Shown in pieces: positions 25,074 to 33,613 of a stretch of 64,000 bases of DNA. This stretch comes from Hymenobacter sp. 5317J-9. Its GTDB lineage: Bacteria; Bacteroidota; Bacteroidia; Cytophagales; Hymenobacteraceae. The notes below the pieces were generated by a model. The model did no database searches. It was not told the DNA's origin and was given only the letters and a program-made list of their open reading frames with translations. The stretch is from positions 4,092,001-4,156,000 of the forward strand of contig NZ_CP095050.1 in assembly GCF_022921075.1 (NCBI RefSeq), read 5' to 3'. A program made the translations under genes and the position numbers. The first letter of the stretch is position 1, and every line of letters begins with the position of its first letter.

Positions 25074-25889
25074 GTGGAACTGCCAACTATTCCGTCCCTC
25101 CCGCTGAATGTCACCGACCACATGGGTCGGCAAGTGGCAGTGCCGTTTCCGCCGCGCCGCATTGTGTCGCTGGTGCCGTCGCAAACGGAATTACTATTTG
25201 ATTTGGGACTAGGCGACAAGGTAGTGGGTGTAACTAAATTCTGTATTCACCCGGCTGAGGCGCGCACGCAGGCAACGGTAATTGGCGGCACGAAGAACTT
25301 TGATTTTGAAAAAATAGCCGCGCTTCGACCCGATTTAATTATCGGCAACAAGGAAGAAAACTATCAGGACGGCATCGAGCACTTGGCTGCCACGCATACC
25401 GTATGGCTGAGCGACATCAGCAACCTACCGGAAGCGCTGGACATGATTCGCCGCGTCGGCTTTATCGCGGGCGCCAAGGAAAAAGCCGACGCGTTGGCCG
25501 CCGAAATTGAAACCTCTTTTGCAGGATTAGCAGCGGCTGTGAGTGAGGCCGAAAAGCCGCCTGTTTCTGCTGCCTACTTCATCTGGCGCAAGCCTTATAT
25601 GGTGGCTGCAACGGGCACATTTATCGACGACATGTTGCGCCGGGCGGGCTTTGCCAACGCATTCGCAACCCACTCTCGCTACCCCGAAATCAGTGCTGAG
25701 CAACTAGCAAAGGTGGCACCGCAACGCATCCTGCTTTCGTCCGAGCCCTACCCCTTCGGCGCCAAGCACGTAGCCGAATTTCAGGCAATGTGCCCGGGTG
25801 CCAAAATCGACATTGTCGACGGCGAATTGTTCAGCTGGTATGGCAGCCGGCTGCGCAAATCAGCGGAATATTTTAGTCAGCTTCGGTAG
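25074..25889 (+). CDS. BtuF-like helical-backbone substrate-binding protein, no signal peptide
   Basis: 271 residues. A TGA at 25065-25067 closes the frame, so the first possible start is GTG at 25074; the next ATGs lie well inside the conserved region. Motifs: PRRIVSLVPSQTELLFDLGLGDKVVGVTKFC (about residues 23-53), IGGTKNFDFEKIAALRPDLIIGNKEEN, and GTFIDDMLRRAGFANA. They match periplasmic binding proteins for cobalamin or Fe-siderophore (BtuF/FecB fold), yet no signal peptide or lipobox is present and no ABC transporter is adjacent. The last 17 bp overlap the end of aroA on the other strand. A cytosolic cofactor-binding role is possible. Confidence 0.8.
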   Translation: MELPTIPSLPLNVTDHMGRQVAVPFPPRRIVSLVPSQTELLFDLGLGDKVVGVTKFCIHPAEARTQATVIGGTKNFDFEKIAALRPDLIIGNKEENYQDGIEHLAATHTVWLSDISNLPEALDMIRRVGFIAGAKEKADALAAEIETSFAGLAAAVSEAEKPPVSAAYFIWRKPYMVAATGTFIDDMLRRAGFANAFATHSRYPEISAEQLAKVAPQRILLSSEPYPFGAKHVAEFQAMCPGAKIDIVDGELFSWYGSRLRKSAEYFSQLR

Positions 25890-27114
25890 TTACGAAGCCG
25901 CTTTTCGCCAATTCCTTCCAGAATCGTGGGTACGACTTTTTAACCACGCTTGGCGCCTCAACGGCGAGCGGGCCACGCAGCGCCAGCGGCGCAAAGGCCA
26001 TGGCCATGCGGTGGTCATGGTAAGTCGCCACAGACTGGCCACGTACCGCAAATCCACTCGACTCGGCCCGGAACCGGCCCTCGCCCAGGTCACGCAGGCC
26101 GCCGCCAAATTTGGCTAACTCGGTTTGTAAGGCCGCAATGCGGTCGGTTTCCTTGATGCGCAGGCTTTCCAGGCCGGTCATTTCCACGGGCTGGTTGAGG
26201 GCGGCAGCCACTACGGCAATGGTCTGGGCCAGGTCCGGGCAGTCGGTAAAATCCAGGGTCAGCGGTTCGGTGTTCGCCGAAACGGCGTGCTGCTGCAAGT
26301 GCACTGCATCGGCCAGAAAAGTGGTTTTCACGCCGAAATGCGTCATCATTGCCGCAATGGCCTGGTCGCCCTGCAGCGATTCCCGGCGCAGCCAGGGCAG
26401 GGTGATTTCGGAGCCGGCCGGAGCCAACGCCACCATGGCATACCAGTAGCTGGCGGCCGACCAGTCCGATTCTACGGTGTAGTCGGTGGCCTGATAGGGT
26501 TGCGGGAGCACGGTCAACACGTTGCCCTCGGCCGAATAGCGGGCGCCAAACCGCTGCATGAGCGCGGCCGTCATGTCGATGTAGGGGCGCGAGCCGACGT
26601 GGCCCGTCAGCTCCAGGCGCAGGCCGCCGAGCAGGTAGGGCCCCACCATCAGCAGCGCGGAAATGTATTGGCTGCTGATGTCGCCGCGCACGGCCAGGCG
26701 GGTGGGCTCGTCATCAGCTTTAGCCGCAAAGCCTTCGATTTGCAGCGGTGGATAGCCCTCTTGGTTTTCATACGAAATGCTGGCGCCGGCCTGGCGCAGG
26801 GCTTCTACCAGCACGCCAATGGGCCGCTCTTGCATGCGTGCCGTGCCCGTGAGGCGGCCGCGCCAGTTGGTCACGCTCAGGTAAGCCGTGAGGAAGCGCA
26901 TGACGGTGCCGGCGTCTTCGGCGCTGAGCTCGGCAGTGCCCGGCGCGGCGGCCAGCAGGCGCTGCATGAGTTGCGTATCGTGGGCATCGGACAGGTTTCC
27001 GATGGTGCCCCCACCGGCCAGGGCTTGCAGGATGAGGGCGCGGTTGGCTTCGCTCTTGGAAGCCGGAAGGTGAGCGGTGCCGCGCAGCGGGCCGCCGGGC
27101 CAGGATAAGTGCAT
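25873..27114 (-). CDS. aroA: 3-phosphoshikimate 1-carboxyvinyltransferase (EPSP synthase)
   Basis: 413 residues. The N-terminal LPASKSEANRALILQALAGG holds the PEP/shikimate-binding Lys (in SKS), with LSAEDAGTVMRFLTAYL for the second substrate site, SSQYISALLMVGPYL, and near the C-terminus ESLRIKETDRIAALQTEL and YHDHRMAMAFAPLALRG. The enzyme joins shikimate-3-phosphate and PEP, the sixth step of the shikimate pathway. It is the shorter Bacteroidota form. aroB lies 94 bp upstream on the same strand. Its 3' end overlaps the BtuF-like gene by 17 bp. Confidence 0.93.
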   Translation of the reverse strand: MHLSWPGGPLRGTAHLPASKSEANRALILQALAGGGTIGNLSDAHDTQLMQRLLAAAPGTAELSAEDAGTVMRFLTAYLSVTNWRGRLTGTARMQERPIGVLVEALRQAGASISYENQEGYPPLQIEGFAAKADDEPTRLAVRGDISSQYISALLMVGPYLLGGLRLELTGHVGSRPYIDMTAALMQRFGARYSAEGNVLTVLPQPYQATDYTVESDWSAASYWYAMVALAPAGSEITLPWLRRESLQGDQAIAAMMTHFGVKTTFLADAVHLQQHAVSANTEPLTLDFTDCPDLAQTIAVVAAALNQPVEMTGLESLRIKETDRIAALQTELAKFGGGLRDLGEGRFRAESSGFAVRGQSVATYHDHRMAMAFAPLALRGPLAVEAPSVVKKSYPRFWKELAKSGFVTTEAD

Positions 27115-27208
27115 ATATATCGTGCGGGCTTCGGCCCGCCGTGAGAAACAGAGGCGGAGCTCCGCGCAAAAGCGTGATTGAAATAGGGCTTGCCGAACGG
27201 CGGTCGGG

Positions 27209-28255
27209 CTACGACTGCAAGCGGTGATAATACCGCAGCGACTCGGCGATTTCGTCCACCGTCACGGGCTGGTCGAATACGCCGTGGCCGATACCCTTGA
27301 GCATGGTGCAGTTGATGGTGGCGCCCGCATTTTTCTTGTCCTGCAGGGCAAACTCGGCAATGGCCGCCGTTTCCATCAGCACGAAGGAAAGTTTGTCGAA
27401 CACCGAAAACACGAAGGTTTCGGTTTTGTCCAGCTCCTCGGCACTCAGCAGGCCGCGCTGCACCGAGAGCCAGCTTTCGCACACCATGCCCGCGGCCACC
27501 GCCTCGCCGTGCAGGGCCTCGCGGCCGGGCTGCAGCAGCAGGTAGCTCTCGATGGCGTGGCCCACGGTGTGGCCGAAGTTGAGCAGCTTGCGCGGGCCGC
27601 TTTCGAGCGGGTCCTGGGCCACGATGCGCTGCTTGAGCGCCACCGACTCGCGGATGATGCCGGTCCAGTCGTCGGTGAGCCAGCCCAGGCGGCGGTTGAG
27701 GTCGAAGGCGTGGGCATCGGCAATAAGCCAGTGCTTGATGACCTCGGCGTAGCCAGACTTGAGCTGGCGCGGGTCGAGGGTTTGCAGAAACCGGGGCTCG
27801 ATGAACACGGCGGCCGGCGCCTGAAACACGCCCAACTGGTTTTTGTAGCCCTGAAAGTCGACACCGGTTTTGCCGCCCACGCTGGCGTCGACCTGCGCCA
27901 GCAGCGTAGTGGGCACCTGCACGAAGCGGATGCCGCGCTTGTAGAGCGCCGCCGCAAAGCCGCCCAGGTCCGTGACCACCCCGCCACCCAGGTTCACCAG
28001 CACAGCGTGGCGGTCGGCGCGCTGCTCGGTGAGCTGGCTCCACACGGTTTCGCAACTGCTCAGGGTTTTATATTCTTCGCCGGCCGGAATGTCGATGAGG
28101 CAATAATTGGCTGGCAGGTGCGGTTCGAGCAACGGCAGGCATTGCCGCGCCGTGTTGCCGTCGACCAGCACAAATACGCGGCTGACAGCCGGACGGTAAA
28201 GAAATTCGGCCAAAGCCGGCAGGGCCTCGGGCCCGATGATGACGGAACTATCCAT
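27209..28255 (-). CDS. aroB: 3-dehydroquinate synthase
   Basis: 348 residues. VLVNLGGGVVTDLGGFAAALYKRGIRFVQVPTTLLAQVDASVGGKTGVD (about residues 84-132) is the NAD-binding and substrate core of AroB, followed by GYAEVIKHWLIAD (metal-ligand Glu), LNFGHTVGHAIES (metal His) and LHGEAVAAGMV (second His). It converts DAHP to 3-dehydroquinate. The start at 28255 is followed by Asp/Ser as in relatives, and ACTTTTGCCCC before it is a near-match to the TACTTTTGCCCC seen at 9608. The lipoprotein pair on the other strand separates it from the pathway's first enzyme. Confidence 0.94.
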   Translation of the reverse strand: MDSSVIIGPEALPALAEFLYRPAVSRVFVLVDGNTARQCLPLLEPHLPANYCLIDIPAGEEYKTLSSCETVWSQLTEQRADRHAVLVNLGGGVVTDLGGFAAALYKRGIRFVQVPTTLLAQVDASVGGKTGVDFQGYKNQLGVFQAPAAVFIEPRFLQTLDPRQLKSGYAEVIKHWLIADAHAFDLNRRLGWLTDDWTGIIRESVALKQRIVAQDPLESGPRKLLNFGHTVGHAIESYLLLQPGREALHGEAVAAGMVCESWLSVQRGLLSAEELDKTETFVFSVFDKLSFVLMETAAIAEFALQDKKNAGATINCTMLKGIGHGVFDQPVTVDEIAESLRYYHRLQS

Positions 28256-28390
28256 GGGGCAAAAGTCAGGATAAATTTTTCAGGGAATTCGCCGGGAGCC
28301 GAGCAACCATTCGGGCCTGGCCCCGGTCAGAGCGATAACGGGCGCCCCGGCCGCCCGTTGGCTTTTCTCACTTGCTTTCTGCGTTCTGCT

Positions 28391-28822
28391 ATGAAACGGA
28401 TTTCTCACGCTCTTCTTTTTGCATTGCTGGCCTTGGGCTGGCTGGCGGCCGGCTGCTCCAAAGGCGCGGTATCGCCCGAAGACGCCCAAGCCAACCTGTT
28501 GGTAGGCCACTGGGTGCTCACCCAAACCGACGGCGGCCTGTCGGGCCACGTCACGCCCGCCGACCCGGCCCGGCAGCAGGGAATCATTTTCGGCTCCGAT
28601 AAGCAGGTTTCCTTTCTGCTAAACGGAGCCGTGACCGGCAAGACCACCTATTCGCTGTTTCAGGCCAATTCTTACGTCAACCGCCGGCCCCAGACCTTCC
28701 TGAGCTACGGTGCCCGCACCGGCAGCGAAAAGGAGTTCATCGAGCGCGTGTCGGCCACCGAGCTGGTGATTGTGGAAGACTACGCCGACGGCCGCGGCTA
28801 TTACTACCAACGCCGCCCCTAG
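28391..28822 (+). CDS. Small lipoprotein, lipocalin-like, unknown function
   Basis: 143 residues from the ATG at 28391. The lipobox is LAAGCSKG after a hydrophobic helix (ALLFALLALGWLAAG). The mature part starts LLVGHWVLTQTDGG, reminiscent of lipocalin-like small lipoproteins of Bacteroidota, and ends with beta-hairpin segments (ATELVIVEDYADGRG). The long open frame upstream is antisense to aroB and is not believable. It is followed 28 bp later by a second lipoprotein of the same length. Confidence 0.7.
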   Translation: MKRISHALLFALLALGWLAAGCSKGAVSPEDAQANLLVGHWVLTQTDGGLSGHVTPADPARQQGIIFGSDKQVSFLLNGAVTGKTTYSLFQANSYVNRRPQTFLSYGARTGSEKEFIERVSATELVIVEDYADGRGYYYQRRP

Positions 28823-28850
28823 CGCCCTTTGCGCCCAATTGCCATTTGGT

Positions 28851-29282
28851 ATGAGACTCTCCTTGCACGCCTGCCTGCTCATGGCGGCGCTGGCGGGCTT
28901 CGGCCTGCTGAGCTGCGACACTTCCGACGACGCCACGCCCGCGGTGATGGGCACCGGCTTGCCCGGCACCTGGCAGCTCACCAAGCTCGAATGCGAATGC
29001 CTGCCCAGCGTGCCCGCCGAAACCGCGGAATTCACCGACAGCACCTTTGCCGTGTACGGCGGTAACGGCCAGCTCACAGCGCGCGGCAGCTACGTGGCCG
29101 TGCCGGGCATCATCACCTGTGGCCTCTCCAACAATTCGACGCCCGGCCTGCGCTTCACCGAGAAGCTAACCGCGCCGTTTTTCCGGCACGACGCCCAGGT
29201 TTCGGTACAGGGCAATACGCTGGTGCTCGACTACGGCCTGCCCTGCGATGCGCCGCGCAAAACCTACCGGCGCATCCGCTAG
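28851..29282 (+). CDS. Small lipoprotein, lipocalin-like, unknown function
   Basis: 143 residues from the ATG at 28851. The lipobox is GLLSCDTS. The mature part begins GLPGTWQLTKLECECLPS and contains paired Cys (CEC, ITCGLSN, PCDAP), consistent with disulfides in a beta-barrel. Its opening GTWQLT matches GHWVLT of the preceding lipoprotein, so the two may be paralogues of the same domain, though overall identity looks low. They form a two-gene unit convergent with the DAHP synthase gene, whose stop lies only 4 bp away. Confidence 0.72.
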   Translation: MRLSLHACLLMAALAGFGLLSCDTSDDATPAVMGTGLPGTWQLTKLECECLPSVPAETAEFTDSTFAVYGGNGQLTARGSYVAVPGIITCGLSNNSTPGLRFTEKLTAPFFRHDAQVSVQGNTLVLDYGLPCDAPRKTYRRIR

Positions 29283-29285
29283 CGG

Positions 29286-30413
29286 CTACAAGCCCGGCCC
29301 GTGGTGCTGCACGCCGTCTACCTGCGGGCGGCCGTTGAGCACCTCGGTTTGCTTGCGAATGCTCTCGATGTGAATAAGCTTGTAGAGCTCGGCCACAAAC
29401 TTGTCGTTCACGTTTAGCTTGCCGGCCCACTCGGTGCGGGTATTGAAAATTTCCTGCCAGCGGTCGAATTGCAGGATTTTCACGTTGTTTTCCTTCTTGT
29501 ATTCGGCCAACTCTTCCACCAAAGCCATGCGGCGGGCCAGGGCTTCCACTATTTCGCGGTCGGCCACGTCCATCTTCAGGCGCAGTTCCTCGGCTTTGTT
29601 GAGGTATTCGGCGTTGTTGGAAGAGCGGTAGCGGTATTTCAGCTCGCTCAGGATTTCGCCCAGGCGCGCGGGCGTCACCTGCTGCTCGGCGTCGCTCAGG
29701 GCGTGGTCCGGGTCGGGGTGGGTTTCGATGATAAGGCCGTCGTAATCGAGGTCGAGGGCTTTTTGGGCGATGGGCAGCAGCAAGTCACGCCGGCCGCCGA
29801 TGTGGCTGGGGTCGCAAATGAGCGGAATGTGCGGGAAGCGCGTTTTCAGCTCAATGGGCAAAATCCAGGTGGGCGCGTTGCGGTAGCGGCTGGGCGCAAA
29901 CGTGCTGAACCCGCGGTGAATGGCCGCCAGGTCCTTGATGCCAGCCCGCTCCAGGCGCTCCAGGGCGCCGGCCCAGAGGGCCACGTCGGGGTTCACGGGG
30001 TTTTTCACCATCACGGGCACGCCGGTGCCGGCCAGGGCGTCGGCCAACTCCTGTACCGCGAAAGGGTTGACGGTGGTGCGCGCTCCAATCCAGAGCACGT
30101 CGATGCCATGAGCCAGGGCTTCTTCCACGTGGCGCGGCGTGGCCACTTCAATGGTGGTCGGAATGCCGGTTTCGGCCTTCACGCGCTGCAGCCAAGGCAG
30201 CGCCACCACGCCCATGCCCTCAAACGAGCCCGGCCGGGTGCGCGGCTTCCAGATGCCAGCCCGAAACAGGTCGATGTTGCCGAGCGCCTTGAGGCCGTGG
30301 GCGGTGGCCAGCACCTGCTCTTCGGTTTCGGCCGAGCACGGCCCGGCGATGAGAATGGGCTGGCCCTTTTGGGCCAACAGGCGGGTGAAGAACGTATTAG
30401 AGTCGGAGGGCAT
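29286..30413 (-). CDS. Bifunctional DAHP synthase / chorismate mutase type II
   Basis: 375 residues from the ATG at 30413 (MPSDSNTFF). The N-terminal two thirds are KDO8PS/DAHP synthase-like: ILIAGPCSAETEEQV, FRAGIWKPRTRPGSFEGMG, NPVNPDVALWAGALERL and ICDPSHIGGRRDLLLPIA. From about residue 283 a helical chorismate mutase domain follows (ELRLKMDVADREIVEALARRMALVEELAEYKKENN). The fusion commits E4P and PEP to aromatics and also makes prephenate; the CM domain often mediates feedback control. The TACGTTTG box upstream is a fitting promoter. The last 15 residues (DGVQHHGPGL) are probably a lineage-specific tail. Confidence 0.92.
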   Translation of the reverse strand: MPSDSNTFFTRLLAQKGQPILIAGPCSAETEEQVLATAHGLKALGNIDLFRAGIWKPRTRPGSFEGMGVVALPWLQRVKAETGIPTTIEVATPRHVEEALAHGIDVLWIGARTTVNPFAVQELADALAGTGVPVMVKNPVNPDVALWAGALERLERAGIKDLAAIHRGFSTFAPSRYRNAPTWILPIELKTRFPHIPLICDPSHIGGRRDLLLPIAQKALDLDYDGLIIETHPDPDHALSDAEQQVTPARLGEILSELKYRYRSSNNAEYLNKAEELRLKMDVADREIVEALARRMALVEELAEYKKENNVKILQFDRWQEIFNTRTEWAGKLNVNDKFVAELYKLIHIESIRKQTEVLNGRPQVDGVQHHGPGL

Positions 30414-30464
30414 CAGAACGGGGCCAGATGAAGGAAATTTGTGGCCAGACGCCGCAAATTCCAA

Positions 30465-30472
30465 CAAACGTA
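30465..30472 (-). promoter_or_regulatory. Putative -7 promoter element (TACGTTTG)
   Basis: Exact TAnnTTTG on the minus strand, 51 bp before the ATG of the DAHP synthase/chorismate mutase gene. Confidence 0.45.
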
Positions 30473-30560
30473 ACTCGTTTCTCCCGAACGTTGTTTACCG
30501 GCTACCTTCGTTCACTGGCTCGCCGCTGCCCCAATTCCCACCGCTTTATTTCCCTGCCTC

Positions 30561-31760
30561 ATGTCGCCCGACGCCCCCACTCAAGCCCCGCCGATTTCCT
30601 TCGAAGACACCCGCGTGGCGTTTGCCTCCAAGTCCGACGCCCAGCTGCGCAAAGTCTACACCCTGTTTGCGGCCATGAACAACGGCAGCCTCGTGAAAAC
30701 CGGTAGCGGCCTCATGAAAACGGCCCTGAAATGGGGCATACCCGGCACCAAGTTCCTCATCAAGCACAGCATTTTTGAGCAGTTCTGCGGCGGCGAAACC
30801 ATTGCCGAGTGCCGCCCCGTCACGGCCGAGCTGGGCAAATACAACATCGGCACCATCCTCGACTACTCGGTGGAGGGCGAAGGCAGCGACGCCAGCTACG
30901 ACCACACCCGCGACGAAATCCTTGCCACCATCGACGAGGCCCACCGCTCCAAGCACATTCCGTTCTCGGTGTTCAAAGTAACCGGCGTGGCCAACGTGGC
31001 CATTCTGGAGAAAATTCAGGCCGGCAAGCTGCTCACGGCCGCGGAAGAAGCCGCCCACGCCCGCGCCGTGGCCCGCGTGGACGCCCTGTGCGCCCGCGCC
31101 CACCAGCACGGCGTGCGCATCTTCGTCGACGCCGAGGAAAGCTGGTTCCAGCACACCATCGACCTGCTGGCCTACGATATGATGGCCAAATACAACCGCG
31201 AAACGGCCATTGTCTGGAACACCTACCAGCTCTACCGCCACGACCGCCTCGATGCCCTGAAAGCTGCCCACGACGCCGCGGCCGAGGCCGGCTACTACAT
31301 CGGGGCCAAGCTGGTGCGCGGCGCCTACATGGAAAAGGAAGCCCGCGTGGCCAAGCAGCGCGGTTACCAAAACCCCATCAACCCCACCAAAAACGCCACC
31401 GACGCCCTTTACGACGAGGCGTTGCGCTATTGCATCGAGCACATCGACCGCATCAGCATCTGCGCCGGCACCCATAATGAGGCCAGCTCGCTGCTGCTCA
31501 CTCAGCTCATGCAGCAAGCCGGCCTGGCACCCAACGACCCGCGCGTGTGGTTTGCTCAGCTCTACGGCATGAGCGACAACCTCACCTACAACCTAGCCAA
31601 CGCCGGCTACAACACGGCCAAGTACCTGCCCTATGGTCCGGTGGCCGCCGTGATGCCCTACCTGCTGCGCCGGGCCGATGAGAACACCGCCATTGCGGGC
31701 CAGAGCAGCCGCGAGTTTCTGCTCATTCAGAAAGAAATCCGTCGGCGGCGCGGACGATAA
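30561..31760 (+). CDS. Proline dehydrogenase family protein
   Basis: 399 residues with FAD-binding (beta/alpha)8 barrel signatures: KWGIPGTKFLIKHSIFEQFCGGE, GTILDYSVEGEG, IFVDAEESWFQHTIDLLAYDMM, YYIGAKLVRGAYMEKEARVAKQ (flavin-binding Arg/Lys), and FAQLYGMSDNLTYNLANAGYNTAKYLPYGPVAAVMPYLLRRADEN. The DNL-containing tail closes the active site. It oxidises proline to pyrroline-5-carboxylate at the membrane or in the cytosol. It is the standalone PRODH form; no P5C dehydrogenase is nearby. Confidence 0.92.
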   Translation: MSPDAPTQAPPISFEDTRVAFASKSDAQLRKVYTLFAAMNNGSLVKTGSGLMKTALKWGIPGTKFLIKHSIFEQFCGGETIAECRPVTAELGKYNIGTILDYSVEGEGSDASYDHTRDEILATIDEAHRSKHIPFSVFKVTGVANVAILEKIQAGKLLTAAEEAAHARAVARVDALCARAHQHGVRIFVDAEESWFQHTIDLLAYDMMAKYNRETAIVWNTYQLYRHDRLDALKAAHDAAAEAGYYIGAKLVRGAYMEKEARVAKQRGYQNPINPTKNATDALYDEALRYCIEHIDRISICAGTHNEASSLLLTQLMQQAGLAPNDPRVWFAQLYGMSDNLTYNLANAGYNTAKYLPYGPVAAVMPYLLRRADENTAIAGQSSREFLLIQKEIRRRRGR

Positions 31761-31974
31761 ATTCGGCGGCAAAACGTCGGCTTTCGCCGGTCAGATAGGC
31801 TCTCGACGGAGCCGTTGGGCGATTGCGCAGCATTTTCGGAACGATTGTGGTATGGGCCGACCCCGCGGGGCCGAAAATTAGCACCTGCAAGCACTGCTAT
31901 ATGTAGTGCCGGGCAGTTAATATTCGCTAATTTTCAGCCCCCAAAACGGTTTTTTGTTCATTCAAAGCCCTATC

Positions 31975-32343
31975 ATGATTGGTCGCATTCGCACGTATTT
32001 AATTCGCTATTCCCGGCTGCAAACCGGAACCGTAAGCTACCTCACGCTGGTGCAGGAAGCCGAATTGGGGTTAAATCTTGATATTTCTCACGAAAAATCC
32101 CGGCTCAATGAAATGCTGGCCGAAATCTCGGCCGCCGAGCACGAAGAAGGGCGCCCGCCACTGAGCTGCCTGGTGAAAGTGCAAGGCTCTAAAGGCCAGG
32201 GCGACAACTTCTACAAGCTCTGCGAAAAGATGGGCATGGGCGAGTGGCGCAGCCTGAAGCAGGATGAGAATTTTTTGAAAAATCTCATCAAAGAATGCCG
32301 GGATTTTTGGCGCGACGAAGCCAACTTTCAGCAGTTCGCGTAA
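31975..32343 (+). CDS. Conserved-looking hypothetical protein, 122 aa
   Basis: 122 residues from the ATG at 31975 (an earlier in-frame start at 31954 is less likely). A basic helical N-terminus (IRTYLIRYSRLQTGTVSYLTLVQEAELG) is followed by EKSRLNEMLAEISAAEHEEGRPPLSCLVKVQGSKGQGDNFYKLCEKMG and a C-terminal helix ending CRDFWRD. The RPPLSCLVKV...GDNFYKLCE pattern suggests a small globular protein related to uncharacterised enzyme-adjacent proteins. No family name is justified. It stands alone between proline dehydrogenase and the stress protein. Confidence 0.62.
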   Translation: MIGRIRTYLIRYSRLQTGTVSYLTLVQEAELGLNLDISHEKSRLNEMLAEISAAEHEEGRPPLSCLVKVQGSKGQGDNFYKLCEKMGMGEWRSLKQDENFLKNLIKECRDFWRDEANFQQFA

Positions 32344-32512
32344 CGCGCACGCAAAGCCTTAGTAGGCGCAAGTGAGCGCGGTTGGGCTGGTGCTTAAGCA
32401 GGAAAAGTTGGAAAACTAGCGGGATGTAACCTCCACTGCGGTGGTCCCGTTAAGGTCATCAACTAGCCGGGTAGGCTGGTTTTCCTTTCCACATTTTCAA
32501 CTCCTTCCTAGC

Positions 32513-33379
32513 ATGAACACCAACGATTCGAACAACCCGCAGAATTCCGGCACCGGCGCAGGCGCAAACTATGGCACCCAGAACACGGGCACCGGCATGG
32601 GCAACAGCACCGGCCTGAGCAACGAAGGCACCAGCTACAACGCTGGCACCGGCGTAACGCCCGGCACGGGCACGTCGAGCCCCTCGGGTGCCTCGCTGGG
32701 CAACGTAAATAACAGCACCGACGGCGACGACTTCAGCGCCACGGCTAAAGGTGCAGCAGTAGCCGGCACTCCCGGCGCCGTGGTAGGCCGCGCCATCGAC
32801 GGTGTGCAGAACACCGCCGACCATGCCGCCCACGCCGTAACCGGCCAGCCCTACGATTCGAGCCCCAGCGCAAACCTGACCGGCATGTTCCGCGACCGTA
32901 GCAGCGCTGAGAAGGCTTACCAGTCGCTCTCGTCGCGTGGTTACGGCAAAGACGACGTGAACGTGCTGATGTCGGACGAAACCCGCAAAACTCACTTCGG
33001 CGACGACACCGCCCACACCGACCTCGGCGATAAGGCCATGGAAGGCGCTGGTGTAGGCTCCGCCATTGGCGGTACGGCTGGTGCCATCATCGGCGCCATT
33101 GCCGCCATCGGCACTTCGGTAGCTCTGCCCGGTCTGGGCCTCATCATTGCCGGCCCGCTGGCCGCTGCGCTGGCCGGTGCCGGTGCCGGTGGCCTCACGG
33201 GTGGCTTGGTAGGCGCCCTGGTGGGCTCGGGCATTCCCGAGGAGCACGCCGCTGAGTACGAAGAAGGCGTGAAGAACGGCGGCATCGTGATGGGCGTGAA
33301 GCCCCGCAACGAAGAAGATGCCCGCTATTTCGAAGAGGAGTTCCGTCGCCACAACGGCGACAAGATTTACAAGTACTAA
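32513..33379 (+). CDS. Glycine-zipper, YflT/17M-type general stress protein
   Basis: 288 residues from the ATG at 32513. A low-complexity Asn/Gly/Thr/Ser-rich N-terminus (about residues 1-85) precedes a YflT-like domain (LTGMFRDRSSAEKAYQSLSSRGYGKDDVNVLMSDETRK). A glycine-zipper membrane-interaction block follows (SAIGGTAGAIIGAIAAIGTSVALPGLGLIIAGPLAAALAGAGAGGL) and then a short alpha/beta tail (EYEEGVKNGGIVMGVKP). General-stress proteins of this kind are common in Hymenobacter relatives and often respond to desiccation or radiation. A strong terminator follows; regulation is not evident in the sequence. Confidence 0.82.
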   Translation: MNTNDSNNPQNSGTGAGANYGTQNTGTGMGNSTGLSNEGTSYNAGTGVTPGTGTSSPSGASLGNVNNSTDGDDFSATAKGAAVAGTPGAVVGRAIDGVQNTADHAAHAVTGQPYDSSPSANLTGMFRDRSSAEKAYQSLSSRGYGKDDVNVLMSDETRKTHFGDDTAHTDLGDKAMEGAGVGSAIGGTAGAIIGAIAAIGTSVALPGLGLIIAGPLAAALAGAGAGGLTGGLVGALVGSGIPEEHAAEYEEGVKNGGIVMGVKPRNEEDARYFEEEFRRHNGDKIYKY

Positions 33380-33410
33380 GTACGTCGCAGGTTCCGGCCT
33401 GCTCGTCCCG

Positions 33411-33444
33411 AAAAAAGCCTTTCCCGTCTGGGAAAGGCTTTTTT
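33411..33444 (+). terminator. Rho-independent terminator of the stress-protein gene
   Basis: Perfect stem AAAAAAGCCTTTCCC/GGGAAAGGCTTTTTT with a 4-base loop. Confidence 0.92.
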
Positions 33445-33577
33445 GTTGCAACCTTCGCCCGGTAGGGCTAGTTCTTGTAGAGTGCGCGGCAAGCGTGGCC
33501 GCTGGCGGGCACTTATTTCACCCGCCGGGGCGTTTTCGACGTACACCATACGGCCCAAACGTGCATAGCGCCGGCCG

Positions 33578-33585
33578 TATATTTG
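33578..33585 (+). promoter_or_regulatory. Putative -7 promoter element (TATATTTG)
   Basis: Exact TAnnTTTG match 28 bp before the ATG at 33614 of the tail-specific protease gene. Confidence 0.5.
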
Positions 33586-33613
33586 AATTTCAACTCCGTT
33601 TTATTTCCCGCAA

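Noticed and set aside
27115..27208. GCGGGC-TTCG-GCCCGC hairpin between aroA and aroB as a terminator
   Set aside because: No T-run follows on either strand, and the two aro genes look co-transcribed.
31761..31974. Small RNA or gene between proline dehydrogenase and the 122-aa hypothetical gene
   Set aside because: Only short imperfect hairpins and no promoter box or terminator; nothing supports a transcript.
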